From positions 15,071,579-15,135,578 of the forward strand of contig CM059975.1 of the NCBI GenBank assembly GCA_030490835.1: a DNA stretch of 64,000 bases, written 5' to 3'. The position numbers were made by a program, and so were the translations under genes. The DNA is from Annona cherimola (taxonomy: Eukaryota; Streptophyta; Magnoliopsida; Magnoliales; Annonaceae). Below are positions 37,120 to 48,998 of the stretch, piece after piece (position 1 is the first letter of the stretch; every line of letters begins with the position of its first letter). The notes under the pieces are model-generated. The model was given only the letters and a program-made list of their open reading frames with translations, was not told the DNA's origin and did no database searches.

Positions 37120-37376
37120 TTGAATAAAAAATTTTAATATAAAAATTGTTGAAATAATAGAAAATGATGTAATATAATAGAGATAATGATGAAGAATAAA
37201 AAAAATATAGTTAAAATAGATAAATTAGTTGTATGAATAATTATGAAAATAATTTGAATATATAGTAGTTTATATATAAATATATGAACAAATAATTAAA
37301 ATTTTGAGTAGTCACCAAGAGTGAAAATTTTTAAATGAAAAATTTTATTAAAAACAAACGCACTCTAAAATAAAGA
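37120..37376 (+). mobile_element. Worn Tourist-like MITE
   Basis: Shares aatgatgtaatataatagag, gaataaa...atatagttaaaatagata, ttagttgtatgaataattatg and the end aaacgcactcta with the family at 58.5 kb. Ends only approximate. Confidence 0.55.
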
Positions 37377-39774
37377 AGTCATCTTTTTGCCACCATTACT
37401 TAAAGTGGCCCCAATAGCTGGACATTTGCAGTTCAATTCTCAGCGAGCACATTTGCATATAGTATATAAGTGGTGACGTTATTCTCCTTAGGTTTATGTG
37501 GGAGTGTCTATTTATTGGCTATTTAGAAAATATTTTTAGGAATACTGTTAGAAAATTTTGAAAATATTTCATAATTTGATTATAATGCTAGTTAAAACGA
37601 TGTAATACATGATTACTTATAAAAAAAAAGAGTCGCCTTTTTTAAATCAATCAACAATAATTGGAATAAGATCCCAAGCGAACTTATATCAATAATACAA
37701 ATACCAATGTGGGACATAAGTGAATAAGATGATAATTTGTACTAAATATTTTCCCGTCCGACCCATCAATCAATCAAAGCAGCACGGGACGATGGAAGGA
37801 CCCACTTGATCTTCCACGGAAGAGATCTTCGAGGTGGGGCCCACCATTTCCTCCTTGTACGGACATGCCACTCGCCCAGCCCGAGTGCTTGCTACATGGG
37901 CGGGAAACATGGAGCAGCAGCAGGTGCGGGAAAGGAAGAAATATATAAGAAATTAATAATTAATAATAAATGAATAAAAGCGAGCCAACGTCCCGTCGCA
38001 CGCGGCTCTCGTTCCTCTTATGCACAAAAACAGCAGCAGCGGCATCATCCCACCATGCTTAGGAACTTGTGCATCCCTCGCCCACTGATCCACATTTCAC
38101 ACGCGTACGTGTCTCTGTGTGCGTGTGAATGTCTGTTGGCTTGAGGGTGTTTGCGACACTACGTAGCTTGCTCGTGTGACATATCTTTCCACGCTGGTGG
38201 CTGTTACTTCACACGTGTGAGGAGGTGCCCAACAAATCTTTAATTTCGCGGGGGATTGACTTCACATGCCCATTAACGTCGCCGCAGTTTAATACTTTAA
38301 TGACCGACGGTGACTTCTCCCCGGTTAAAAATCGCACATCCAACGTCAATACCAAGGAAAAAAAAAAAAGCAATACTGCACACACCACCACACACATACA
38401 TCTCTCTCGTGATCAGGTCGTGGGAGTGAGTTCGTTAGCGTTGGGATTTGTGTCCCAATACGAAGAAGATTATTCAGTGATATCGTTATAAAATGCTGAT
38501 CTTGGTCGTCCAATATACAACAGTAAAGAAAATAGGATGGATAAATTAAGTACAGGGAAACGATGTATACTGAAAATGGGAAATTTTATATTAAAAAAAG
38601 AAAAAAAAACTTATCTCATGTTTAGTTATATTGAAAATAAAAAAATTTCATCACGTACGCATCACATTCAAGAAGTTGAGATACTTTGAGCACCTGTAAA
38701 AATTTCATCACGAATTTTGTACTTGTAGAAAAAGTGGGTGTTTTTTGTTTTTTTCATCGGTTGAGATAGATGAGCAGCAGGAGCATCGAGGAGGAAAAAG
38801 GAGCAGCCGGGGGCAGCTCCGCAGCTGGCAAGGGAAAAGGGGAGAGGGAAGAGAGTCAACCCGAGGCGAGGAAGCACAGGCCAGCTCTGGGCTTGAGAAA
38901 TGAGAATGGCAGAAGGAGACACAATTATTGGGAGTCGCACACATCATTCACTGTGACACGTTATGGTAAAGCCGGAAGCACCGGCGTACTTACGCACCGA
39001 AGTACGTATGGGATCTACTGCATATATCCACATTTTCCTGCTCCTGCACTACTGCTCAGTGCTCTTCCATCCGTCCATCCGTCTTCTCATCGTGTCTTCT
39101 CATCGTGTCTCATGTGATGGCCTTCAAAAATATCACTATTACTGGACCGCATTGCATTCCAAATACCATAAATCCGTCCGTGATGGCAATATTGGATCTT
39201 GAATGGGGTATTCATCCCGGGAGATTTTTTTCTTTATTTATATATTATATTATCCTATAAGGCATTCTTATAATTTTTGCTAATAACATTCTATAACAAC
39301 TCTACTAATTTTTTTTTTTTTTCCTACGCAACCGGTGGAAACTTCCATAAAAAATATATAGAATAACACTACCAAGTCAAGTGCCAAAGTTGCTACCAAC
39401 AATATCATCAAAACACTTTGAGCGTGCGTCGAATCGAAATCTCACCAATTGAGAGGAATGACTTTGTACCGACTGAAATGAGACCCAGTCGGCATCCAGG
39501 GCGTGTTATGTAGAATCAAATTTCGCTTTCGCGTGTTTTTGCAATCCAGCAATTGCAACAACAAAATTTTTGCCCACATATGATATATATTGGCTATAGT
39601 TGATTATTAATTAGCTACAAATATTTATTAATTTAAAGTGGTGAAAGTTGGTAACTATAATCATTTTTACATCAAAATATTAATAAAACTTTGGCTATAA
39701 TTTTATATAAAAATTAATACAAAATTTACTTGAATTTTGTACCAATTGAAACTAAATTAAAACTTTGTTAAAAA

Positions 39775-40425
39775 GGCCGTCATATATGACAAATTTCGTT
39801 GCTTCAACCTCATTAACGGTAACGTTCTAAATTTTTTATGAAAATAAATAATTTAATTTGACTTCACCATGATTGCAAGCAAACTGTGGTCCATGCATCA
39901 TATCTGTCTCAAAGTATTTTTTTTATTGTCACATATTTACAAATCATCCAAAAATACACCATTTATTTTGTCTCAACGTATGTTAATCACGCAATAAGAG
40001 ACAATGCTTCTATAAGCCCCACTCCCCGATTTGAAACTGGGGTACGCTGGCACGAAGCTATGAATATGAAACCATTGACCCGACGCCCTGTCGGCTGTCT
40101 CAAGTCTATCAATTCACTAATCTTCGCTTAATTATATGAAGCGGCCAACATAAAGAGAATTTAGATTTAACTACATTTTGCATCAAATGCGACTACATTA
40201 AAAATTTCGCCAAAAGGGTGGCTACATATAAAAAAGAATTTTACAATGAATCTCATCAATTGCTATGTTCTAACATTTATAATGAAAATAATTAAATTAA
40301 TTTGGCTCTACCATGATTGTAGACGAACTCCGGTCCATTCATTTTATCTGTCTCAAAGTGATTAGTTCACGAATATTCTCGTGATTATATGAATTGGCTA
40401 ACTGAAAAGAGATTTCTGATGGACG
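39775..40425 (+). repeat. Diverged direct duplication, one copy split by a SINE
   Basis: Copy 1 (39,815-39,917 plus 40,110-40,165) and copy 2 (40,245-40,425) share gttctaa, atgaaaataa-taatt-aattt, ccatgattg, ggtccat-cat, atctgtctcaaagt and attatatga. The SINE at 39,918-40,094 interrupts copy 1 only. Confidence 0.65.
39918..40094 (-). mobile_element. SINE inserted in one duplicated segment
   Basis: The 177-bp insertion has a T run at its left (poly-A on the minus strand) and a B-box-like ccagtttcaaatcgggg on the minus strand. Near-identical flanks are ctgtctcaaagtat (39,904-39,917) and ctgtctcaagtctat (40,095-40,109). Comparison with the uninterrupted copy at about 40,350 shows the pre-insertion site. 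The ORF 39886-40131 crosses it and is not a gene. Confidence 0.7.
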
Positions 40426-40606
40426 CATTTTTAACTATTGGATGAGGTATTGGATGAGGCTAATTTAAAACGACGTCAAGAATAATATAAACGGAAAAGG
40501 AGTAAAATAGATTTAAAAAAATTAGAAACTAGAGTTGTCGCGAATCCCTTTAAGTCTCTGGTTCAGAAAAAAAATTATTTAGATTTTAACTAGCTGCCAA
40601 ACTGGT

Positions 40607-40700
40607 CAGCATAGCAAACGAAGTGGACTTGACTATATATCACGGGCTCAAGTCTCAAACAAATCATTAGCACGAAATTTTTTACAACAATCTCTTAAAA
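40607..40700 (+). mobile_element. Possible worn SINE
   Basis: Reads tggtcagcatagcaaacg, aagtggacttg, then cgggctcaagtctc, resembling in order the head of the short SINE at 18,717-18,837. It ends near a short A run (cttaaaaaaa). No target duplication found. Confidence 0.35.
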
Positions 40701-41169
40701 AAATCATTCCCCGTAGGAAAAAAAAAAGAGGACAAGGCCAATAATAAACTCGTATTTTCACGATAACTCACCTTTCCTAGCAATGGAATGGCGTTGATGA
40801 TGGTGGAAGAGCATTCAATACAATCCTACTTGAAAATAAAAATTAAAAAATCATTGTATGTTGCAAATACCCATGTCCAAACGACAAAGACCAGACAAGG
40901 AAAAGGCCACTTGCCGGAAGTAGAAAATCGTTGCAAAATCTTTCAAAATTGGAAATGGATCCGATCCAGAGTCTGTAATACATTTAATGATACATGCCCC
41001 GTTTCTCGACATATCATCTCATCTCTGCGAAATCCAATCCGTCAAAAATTCTCCATCCAACGCAAAAAGGTTAAGATGATGGGAAGATGGATCGAATAAG
41101 AATAATCAGGATGTAAAAAAGAGAGGAAACGAAACCAGCCAATGCCATTCGGATCCCCCGCCATTCGCT

Positions 41170-41192
41170 CCCCCCCCCCCCCCCCCCCCCCC
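41170..41192 (+). repeat. Poly-C run of 23
   Basis: Uninterrupted C from 41,170 to 41,192 followed by gcggcccg. Homopolymer length in an assembly may be unreliable. Confidence 0.9.
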
Positions 41193-42341
41193 GCGGCCCG
41201 AATCGTCTCCTTCACAAGAGAAGCATCGATTCAATGGCTTAGATTTTTACTCGCGTTTCACGGCAGCCGACAGGCCTGAGTAATAATCTTATTATAATTA
41301 CGAATATGATTGATATTTTATTTTGGATTTGAAATCGAATAGATACGCTGGTAAGGTGCGTGCGTGGGCACGCCTTCCGAGTATATATTAGGTAGCCGTA
41401 TGCGCGGGATTTCAGGCCGGCGCGCTGTACCGTAATTAATAGACATGCATGTATTATATTATTTTTATATTCTGCGATTTTTCAGAAAAATACTTCTACA
41501 GTATTCAGAGAGAGGAAAAAGAGACCTGGGATGGAATACGAGGCGCCGTTTCTCTCCCTCGTGAACTGCGAAATGCTCCTAGAAAGACCTCGCAATCGAG
41601 AAGCCCTTAAAATCAAAAGATCCGCATATATAGGATAACGGGAAAATGAAATGGACTACAGACAATTTATTTTTGGGGCATCTTTGGTTGTCGATTTGGC
41701 CCAGATGAAAGGGTACGATTTTCCGCACGTGTGGGGAGTAATCCGCGCAAAGTTTCAGTTGAATTTTCTTTGTGGGTGTCGCGCATTCTACGGTAACGGG
41801 TCAGGAAAGAGATACACCCGAAAATCGTTACGACTCATACAAAGGAATTTTCGGGAGAGTCGATAAAAATTCGCCTCACTTTCCCAAAATCTTTCGGTTT
41901 CTTGCCTATCATTGTTTCCTCGGTTTCTTTTTCAAAGGTTCGTTTGGCTGCTCTGCCTGACTATGCTACTTGATACACGAGCAGACCCCAAGATCTGCGT
42001 GGGAGAAGAGAATCTCTGAAGCAAGGCTGCCTTGCTTTCCGACCAACGCTTGCTTATATTGATGAGTACTTTCATTCTCTGATTAGTTAAGTTGACCCTT
42101 GAATTGTTCGCTAAAGAGAACCCAAAAAGGAAAAAAAAAAAAAAAAAAAAAATTACATCTGAAATTGGATCAGTGTGGCCAACAGAGTGATAATTTATTT
42201 CGCCACGACTGAGGCTGAGTGCTATGATCTTGGGTATTTGACCCCCATGTGAGGCAAGATTTTGGTAGGAAATTTGGCTTCCCCTGAGAATAAGATGATA
42301 TCTTATTGTCTCTTTTATAGTGTTTTGGACTATTTATTTGT

Positions 42342-42712
42342 AAGGCATGATTATTTCGAACCGATCAAAAACATATATTGTTTGTTTTTAAAAAAATTTT
42401 ACAAAATTGTTATCGAGTTTTATTAATTTTAGAGATATGTATATATTTATTTTGGTTTTTTAAATATAAAGATGTTTTTAGTTATTTTAAACTATTGGAG
42501 CATTTTGATGAGTTATTGGAACATTACTAAAATACTCCTATATTTAAAATTCTTGAATCAATATATATACATTTTTAGAATTAGTAAAAAAATTGATTTA
42601 TAGATTAAATATAACTAGATTAATACTTTTCTAAAAAAAATTTGAAAAAAATATATTTTTGAACCAGTCTAAAATGAAGCCATTTTAAATCGGTCTAAAA
42701 TGATCGTTTTGC
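42342..42712. mobile_element. Palindromic AT-rich MITE
   Basis: Left aaggcatgattatttcgaacc pairs with reverse-complemented right gcaaaacgatcattttagacc. The arms continue through tttgaa/aaaaaa and agattaa blocks. The centre (ttttagttattttaaac) resembles the 27.7-kb and 52.5-kb elements. Confidence 0.65.
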
Positions 42713-43176
42713 TTTATTTCTTGTCTATTTAATCCCACTCTAAAAAAATTTGATTCTTTTCTGCGTTCTCCCTTGTCACGCTTTCTTTTGCAAGCCTCAA
42801 TCTGGTGCATGTCGTGTACCAAATTGCAATGATGTATTGCATTGTAGTGATGTATTGCAGATAGCTTTAGGGTGGCCAACGTGGGGGCCAGCATGATGAA
42901 AGGCTCGGAATCAGCTTTAATTTGGAACAATATCGGAACCTAATTAATTGTTGGTCGATAGGTGTACGATTTAGGTGAGAAATAAAGTAATTGGAATACA
43001 TAAAGAAAAATATGGCTGTCATACGGTTGGGATTATAAGTTCTGTTATCATAAGTGCTTGGCGTACTTGTTTTTACGATTTGAACATTTTGGATATCCCG
43101 GTTTACATGCAATGCATTAGCTAGTAACATGTATGGAGCATTCAATTAACGGCCTATTTATTAATTTTCTAATGTA
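42713..43176. other. Intergenic stretch with overlapping minus frames
   Basis: Minus-strand frames 42685-42930 and 42867-43145 overlap here. Neither has a recognised family. tgcattgtagtgatgtattgca near 42,835 is a small local repeat. Confidence 0.35.
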
Positions 43177-43542
43177 ATATGCAAATATACATATATAATT
43201 TGACTATAATTACAAATATATCAACATAGTTTCGAAAATTATAAATAACTTTATAGAATTTGACCATAATTGTAAAAATACTCACGTCATTGTTATACTA
43301 TCACGGCATGAGTATATTTGTAAAAATATATAAATTATGTGGGTATAATTGCAAAATTAAATATATTCATTTAATTTTGAAATTATAAATATACCTATAT
43401 TGTGAAGGTGTAATATCGATGTTATAACGACATAGGTATATTCGCGATAATGGTCAAACTATTAAGATTCTTTGATATTTTTGAAACTATACGAATATAC
43501 TTGCAATTATATCAAATTAAGTGAGTGTATTTGTAAATAATC
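43177..43542. mobile_element. Long-TIR AT-rich MITE
   Basis: The left arm (tatgcaaatatacatatata, tttgactataatt, tagtttcgaaaatt) pairs with the reverse complement of the right arm (ttatttacaaatacactcac, tttgatataattg, tagtttcaaaaata) across about 130 bases. No coding. Confidence 0.7.
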
Positions 43543-43870
43543 CTTTTTCTTTTTGCCCAAATCTTTAAAAAATAGCATGATTCAATTTAAGCTTACAAGA
43601 CAATTTTTTTTAACCTTTTTGCGGAATTACACGTGTATGTATGTTCTATGCTTTATTAGTTTATTATCCGAAGACCAAAAGATTCTTTGATTTTCTAATT
43701 ATTTAATTATAAATCAAATTAATACTTTTCATGATAAAGTGGTAATTTTCCAAATTTAATTCTTAAGGTAATTTTTCTTAAATGTACATTAAGAGTACAA
43801 TATTAATGCAACTAAATTCATTTTAGTCACCGACACCAGTAAGCAAGTTTATATATATAGAGAGAGATAT

Positions 43871-44240
43871 ATTCAAGTGCAGCGCCGCTACACTATAATT
43901 GTGATGCAGCGGCGCTGAAATAGGCCATACATGATAATCAAATTATAATCTACTCCACCCATTGTATTTAGAATAATGTATTATATTACTATATCAATTT
44001 TTATCCAATCAGATATGTGTATGGACCTCATCTAAAAATGGTACAAATTCAACGTAATAAAATAGTTTGAAATAAATAACCATCTTAAAGTGATTTTTTC
44101 AACATCTAAATCATCTAAAGTATAATTTATATATGGATAAAGGATTGTATGAAATTTCATTGTATTTTAATATGTATGGGACCCATTTTTTGGGCAACTG
44201 CACCGCTGTTCCGGTGCAGTAGCATTGCATTGGGACAACA
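43871..44240 (+). mobile_element. ~370-bp MITE, copy 3
   Basis: Starts attcaagtgcagcgccgc and ends cattgggacaaca. The interior matches the copies at 26,241 and 27,309 block for block, including caaattcaacgtaataaaat. The minus frame 44111-44296 lies in it and is not a gene. Confidence 0.8.
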
Positions 44241-44252
44241 CTCATATATATA

Positions 44253-44750
44253 GAGTTTTTCCTAAATATGCCCACTACGTTTAACCCTAATCCCAAATAT
44301 ACTCACTATATTTCAAAAATTCCAGATATACCCACTACTTTTGCATGTATTCTCAAAATACCCACTCCGTTAAAGGTCGTTAAGTAAATTAATAGTCTTC
44401 TGTTTAAATATTGGTTATAGTTTCCTAAATGCCAAAAATTCCTCTGATATAAAATAATAAAAGATGAAATAAAATAAAATGAGAATAAAATTAGAGCTCT
44501 TCATATTTAAAACTCTTGTTCAATTAGGGTAGCGATTAGTTATGCTATTCAAAAATTTGAATCCAACCTTAAATTTGATGGACATATTGGTAATTTCACA
44601 AATGAATTAACAACGTTTATTAATGTATGTAACGGAGTGGACATTTTTGGGATTATATGTAAACATAGTGGGTATATTTAGAATTTTTGAAACATGATGG
44701 GTATATTTGGGATTAAGGTCAAACGTAGTGGGTATATTTGTAAAAAACTC
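44253..44750. mobile_element. Long-TIR MITE with possible 9-bp target duplication
   Basis: The left arm (gagtttttcctaaatatgcc, cactacgttta, ctaatcccaaatatac) pairs with the reverse complement of the right arm (gagttttttacaaatatacc, cactacgtttg, ttaatcccaaatatac) for about 135 bases. Both flanks read atatatata (44,244-44,252 and 44,751-44,759). That fits a 9-bp Mutator-type duplication, but the low complexity makes it ambiguous. It abuts MITE copy 3. Confidence 0.75.
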
Positions 44751-45422
44751 ATATATATATAAGGGTTACAGGACCTCAAGTCATCTCATATCACAAATGA
44801 AGCCAAATTTTTTTTATTAATTTCTTACAAGAAGCTTAAGTCTACAAATTTTCTTTTATTTTTTTATAATCTACTTACAACAATAAGGAGGAGACCCATG
44901 TCATGTACTGGCCGTGTTGGTCTCCAAGTAACGTTTTGAATTCAAATATTATGAATGGAAAAAATTAGTGTTGAGAGAACTTTTTGCCTTGTTGGATCCG
45001 ACCCGTTCATCCCCATAGATGGGAGGTTATTGTACTTTTTTCAAAAAAAAGTCATTTAGATGTACTGTTCAAGCTAGCGAGGCATTGTTGTTTTCTTGTT
45101 AAGCATTAATAACATTTTTTGGTAGGCGTACGTTAGGATGTACGTAAACAGTCCTACACTGTCCATTTGATCGGCCCATCGATTGGAAGAGAGGAGCCGA
45201 GGCGACTTTTGGTAAGTTGAATTTTGTGGGATGAACGGAAGAAATGGAGAGCGAAAATTAAAATATTTTAAAAATTATATAATTAATATGAATGATATAT
45301 ATAAAGTTGGAATAAATAAGATAGTTGAAAGGAAAAATAATTGAAAAATAGAGTTATTGAGATATTAATGATATCCTTGGGAAGTGATAAAAATTTTATA
45401 AAATAATTCTATGTCGTTATGC
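44751..45422. other. Unrecognised AT-rich region
   Basis: 44,880-45,060 has loose SINE-like words (tgttggtctcc, gttttgaattcaaat) but no bounded unit. 45,240-45,400 shows weak resemblance to the Tourist-like family. Confidence 0.3.
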
Positions 45423-46125
45423 TAGGGGTGCAACTTGGGCTGGATTGAGCCCGAACCCGGCCCGCCGAACCGATTTTGGGCAATGTTGAAACTTGATTTT
45501 TCATAACCCGAGAAACCCAATTTATAAATATAATAGGGTTAGAGTTCAAGTGAACCCAAACCCGAAGAACCCGAGCCCGATTTTCATTTTATATTTATTA
45601 TAAAATATATTATATACATACTATTTAAACAATATTTTTTTATATTCTTCATATTTTATGTTATCATATTTATATTTGAATACATATTTGGCATATTGTA
45701 ATTTTATTGTAAATAAAGTATATTATTTCATTTATATTTATCTTTTATTTCTATCATTCATTTTTACACTTATTAATTTTTTTTCTTTATCTTAGTTTCG
45801 ATGTTAAATTTTTTCTAGAAATATTCTTTACATTACTATTTTTAAAAAATATGTAGCTTGATTATATATTATTATGTTTACCTACATAATTTGTTATTAT
45901 TATTTATTCATATGAAATTCTAAACTTATCGCTTTTAAATAAAATGTAAATTCATCAACATAAATTCCAATTCAAAACTCAGCCCGAACCCAATTTCAAA
46001 AATAGGGTTAGGGTTCAGGTTTTACAAATAGGGTTAGAGTTAGGATTAGAGTTGATGTTTTATAAATAGGGTTAGGGTTAGGGTTGAGATGAACCCGAGT
46101 TTCATGAGCCCGAGTTGCACCCCTA
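45423..46125. mobile_element. hAT-like non-autonomous element, 703 bp
   Basis: Terminal inverted repeats are taggggtgcaacttgggct at the left and, reverse-complemented, taggggtgcaactcgggct at the right. The TAGGGGTG start is typical of plant hAT elements. The immediate 8-base flanks (cgttatgc and gctgctgc) agree only in part, so the target duplication is eroded or absent. Subterminal regions are rich in cccgaaccc and gggttagggtt words. The interior is AT-rich without coding potential. Confidence 0.75.
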
Positions 46126-48397
46126 GCTGCTGCCCCAGCAGTCCAGAAAGTTAGAAATACGTACTTACTCGTGATTAAGCTGTAAATATATAGCTTTTTT
46201 TTTTATGGTTTGTAAATATATAGCTTTAATATAGAACAATTAAAAAAAAAACGTAATATCTTGACAGTAGTCTCGGAACCTCATGTATGATACTTACCTC
46301 GTCAACAGCTATCGATTTTCCTTTTATTTTAAAAACTTAAAAATTAATTTCTATAACCATTTTTTAAAAATAACAATAGTTACAATGATTTTTACTAGAA
46401 AAAAAATATAAAAAATGACATCACGATGGATATGTGATTGAAAATTCATGTCTAGGAAGCAGAAGAATTGGAGTTGTTAGAATTTAGAAATACATTTATT
46501 CTAAAACCCTGGACGTTGAAATTTCTCCATCCTAATTAATTAACAATAAAAAGTCAAAATATGCAACTCCCAATTACGTGCGAATCTACGGCGGGAAAGA
46601 AGATGTTTAGAAGCAGCGCAAACACACATGGGTTGGGGGAGTGTGCTGGAAATCGTTGATTTTGCCGGATGCATGCACGCACGCGTGGCCCACTAGTGAG
46701 GGATGGACCTAGTGAAGACCTAGTTACGAATGATTGGATTGTCAGCGCTGTTAAGTCCGAGCATTGAACTGTGTGTGTGTGTGTGGAAGAGAGGTAGGGG
46801 TATCTGGCGAGACCGCCCACCGCCATCACCAGGTCATGTGACTGTTAGGAGGGTACCCACCATGCTCTATTCACGTGCTGCACTAAACATAGATCCCCAC
46901 CCTTCATCCACTTGCACGACCCAAGTTTCAACGTGGGCGTTTCTTGAACATGTCCACATCCATTTGAAACCGTTGATTGAAATGCATTGTTGAAGGAAAT
47001 ATTTTCAACAGAGCTAATTAAGTTACATGCTTGGTTACATAAAGAAATGAAAAATTAAAAAAAAAAATTGCATGCCAAAGTGTTTGACATGGGCGTGTGC
47101 ATTAGAGTGTGAGTATGAGGTTTAGGATTTAGATATTGGGCAGAAGTAGAAGTCTCATTATGCCGTATCCTGAATACACTTTCATCAGGCATACGGTTAT
47201 TCAAGGTGAGTAATACAATAAAAAATGCACCTCCTTATATTTTTATTTTTGATTTTTCAAAAAACCCAAGCCACGAATCATATTTTCCTACATGACTATA
47301 TGCTCGATCTGAGAAACTCTTTTAATTAGATTCGTATGTAATGAGTAATACAAATGCGTGATACTTGTAATTTTTAATGCCACGAGTTATAAAAGTTTTT
47401 AATCAAGTTGATTTTATGTTTAGGTTAAAAAATAGTTCTAAACATAATGCATGGCTTTGATCTTAAAAAGAAAATAAAAATTCTCCTAAAAAAAACAGAA
47501 AATAAAAACATGAAAAATCTAATAGAGTACAAGTTGCAACCATTTTCGTGGAGGAAAAGCCCTAAATTAATTACAAGTATCTATAACAAAGTGGACAAAG
47601 ATAAATAGTTGAATTTTAATTTAAATCATATAATGATCAAAATAAGTGTTAATTTGGTAGCTGATAAATAGTCATGTTTATTTACTAGTTGAGGCAAATA
47701 TTCCATGAAACTAGTTCTACTCAAAATTTCCATGTACCCTTAATTCACTTATTAGGATGTTTTAGTTCAAAATACTATTTTAATTAACATCAAGGTATAA
47801 TTTTGATATTTTGGCTAATATAGCTAGAAATTTCAGATTTAACAATGAAATTTAGTAATTAAGTCAATTTCATTTCTAATATCATATGCTTTTAGCAACC
47901 ATATGAAAATCATCGCCAAAAGCTTAAAATTTCATTGCCAAGAGTTTATGATTAGAGATGCATTATGTTTTTTTTATTGTAAAGCTCTTTTGCGACCAAC
48001 TTTTAGAGTTGCTAAAGACAATATATTTTCGTTCCTATTTTCGTTCCTATTTTTATCTAGCTATCTCATACCAATACATACATGTTGTCGGGCAACAAAC
48101 CAAGCTACATCAATTTCCAATTCCGCCCCCTTTGTACACAGCTCACAGAAAGTCTTGTTTGTCTGGCCCCAGGCTTTAGAAGGTGCATCGTGAAAATGAC
48201 TCGTAATGCGATTGATTTAGAAATTATATATAGATCGATATACCCAGAAGCTAGCTAGGATAGAAACTGATTTGGACCATGCCTAACCTACTCACAATCA
48301 ATGAATATGAATCGTGGCTGTCCTGCGTCAAGTTTTCTAGCTAAAGCTGCCTAAACCATACAAATTAAAAAAATAAAAAAATAAAAAAAAGCCCCAC
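46126..48397. other. Region without recognised gene
   Basis: 46,550-46,990 is GC-balanced with a (gt)n run at 46,771-46,784 and opposing frames (46554-46829 -, 46730-46993 +) of no known family. 47,000-47,880 is AT-rich. The frames at 47903-48193 are unconvincing. A duplicated tttcgttcctat lies at 48,028-48,051. Confidence 0.4.
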
Positions 48398-48408
48398 GGG
48401 AATTTTAT

Positions 48409-48998
48409 CATTTTTATTGGTATATATTTTATGTTACATTTCAACCCTATTACAATCAAACATTAAGATAATTTTTATAATTTTTCTAAATGGAGACAAT
48501 TACAAGTTTTCAAATATTAATTAAAAAGACAACAAACTCTCAAATATAATAAGGGGGACAACACTAACTGAGCAAAGGCTCGGTTGGTCAGCGCGGGTGT
48601 CACGTCTTGCAGCGCTGGGTGCGTCGTGGGTTCGAATCCCGCGTCATGGGATTTCGACCACGAATGAAAAAAAAAATGAGGAAAAAATTATTAGTGGGAG
48701 TTGTGGTCTCTGGTCCGGTTGTTGTGGGAGCAGTGGTCTCCCGTTTGGTTGTTGTAAGCTGTGTCTTCTTGATTATTTGGTGGAGTAGTATCTCTAGATT
48801 TGTAAGAATGTCTCAGAACTTTCAGTGTAATACATGTTGAGATGTATGTAAAATATATTCCAATCAAAAAAATAAGGGGGACAACCAAACTTCCACAATT
48901 AAATCAAGAGGATATCATCTATACTGGGTTTCAAACTTGGGATCATTATCTAAGGGGATAGAGCTCCTAGCCACCTGTGCTAATCTTGCAATAATCAT
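48409..48998 (-). mobile_element. Older SINE split by a younger SINE
   Basis: On the minus strand the head (gcaagattagcacaggtgg, B-box-like aagtttgaaaccc) lies at about 48,930-48,998. The body resumes left of the nested insertion (gtttgttgtc, ttgtctcc) and the tail is accaataaaaatg near 48,411. Near-identical flanks gggaattttat (48,398-48,408) and gggaattctat (48,999-49,009) mark its target duplication, with one mismatch. Without the nested 308-bp SINE and its duplicated 15 bases the element is about 267 bp, close to its relative at 28,836-29,068. Confidence 0.75.
48563..48870 (+). mobile_element. tRNA-derived SINE, 308 bp, perfect 15-bp target duplication
   Basis: Flanked by identical aataagggggacaac at 48,548-48,562 and 48,871-48,885. 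The head (48,563-48,660) has an A-box-like ggttggtcagcgcggg and an exact consensus B box ggttcgaatcc at 48,629-48,639. The body carries two gtggtctc-ggt-cggttgttgt/gtggtctcccgtttggttgttgt units. The 3' end is gatgtatgtaaaatatattcc then caatcaaaaa. The B box is RNA polymerase III promoter-like. The frames at 48597-48840 cross it and are not genes. The perfect duplication suggests a recent insertion. Confidence 0.9.

Larger units (their letters stand above)
37740..42060. other. GC-balanced, low-repeat region without a recognised gene
   Basis: Clearly less AT-rich than its surroundings and mostly free of MITEs. It contains gggcccacc and cacacgcgtacgtg motifs, a TATA-like aatatataag at about 37,940 and several ATG or TTG frames: 38225-38491, 38770-39117 (115 codons from ATG, Glu/Lys/Gly-rich start), 40788-41099 and 41651-41866. 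None has a domain or family I recognise and no splice structure is evident. It may be promoter or untranslated DNA of an unseen gene, or gene remnants. Confidence 0.35.

Noticed and set aside
44880..45060. Possible SINE with gttggtctcc and A-rich tail
   Set aside because: No target duplication and weak promoter boxes; the boundaries could not be set.
46000..46100. Interstitial telomere repeat
   Set aside because: The repeats are gggtta/agggttagg words inside the hAT-like element, not runs of the plant telomere unit tttaggg.
48563..48660. Functional tRNA gene at the head of the 308-bp SINE
   Set aside because: The B box is perfect, but the acceptor and anticodon stems do not pair as in a tRNA. 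The unit lies inside target duplications with a SINE body and A-rich tail.
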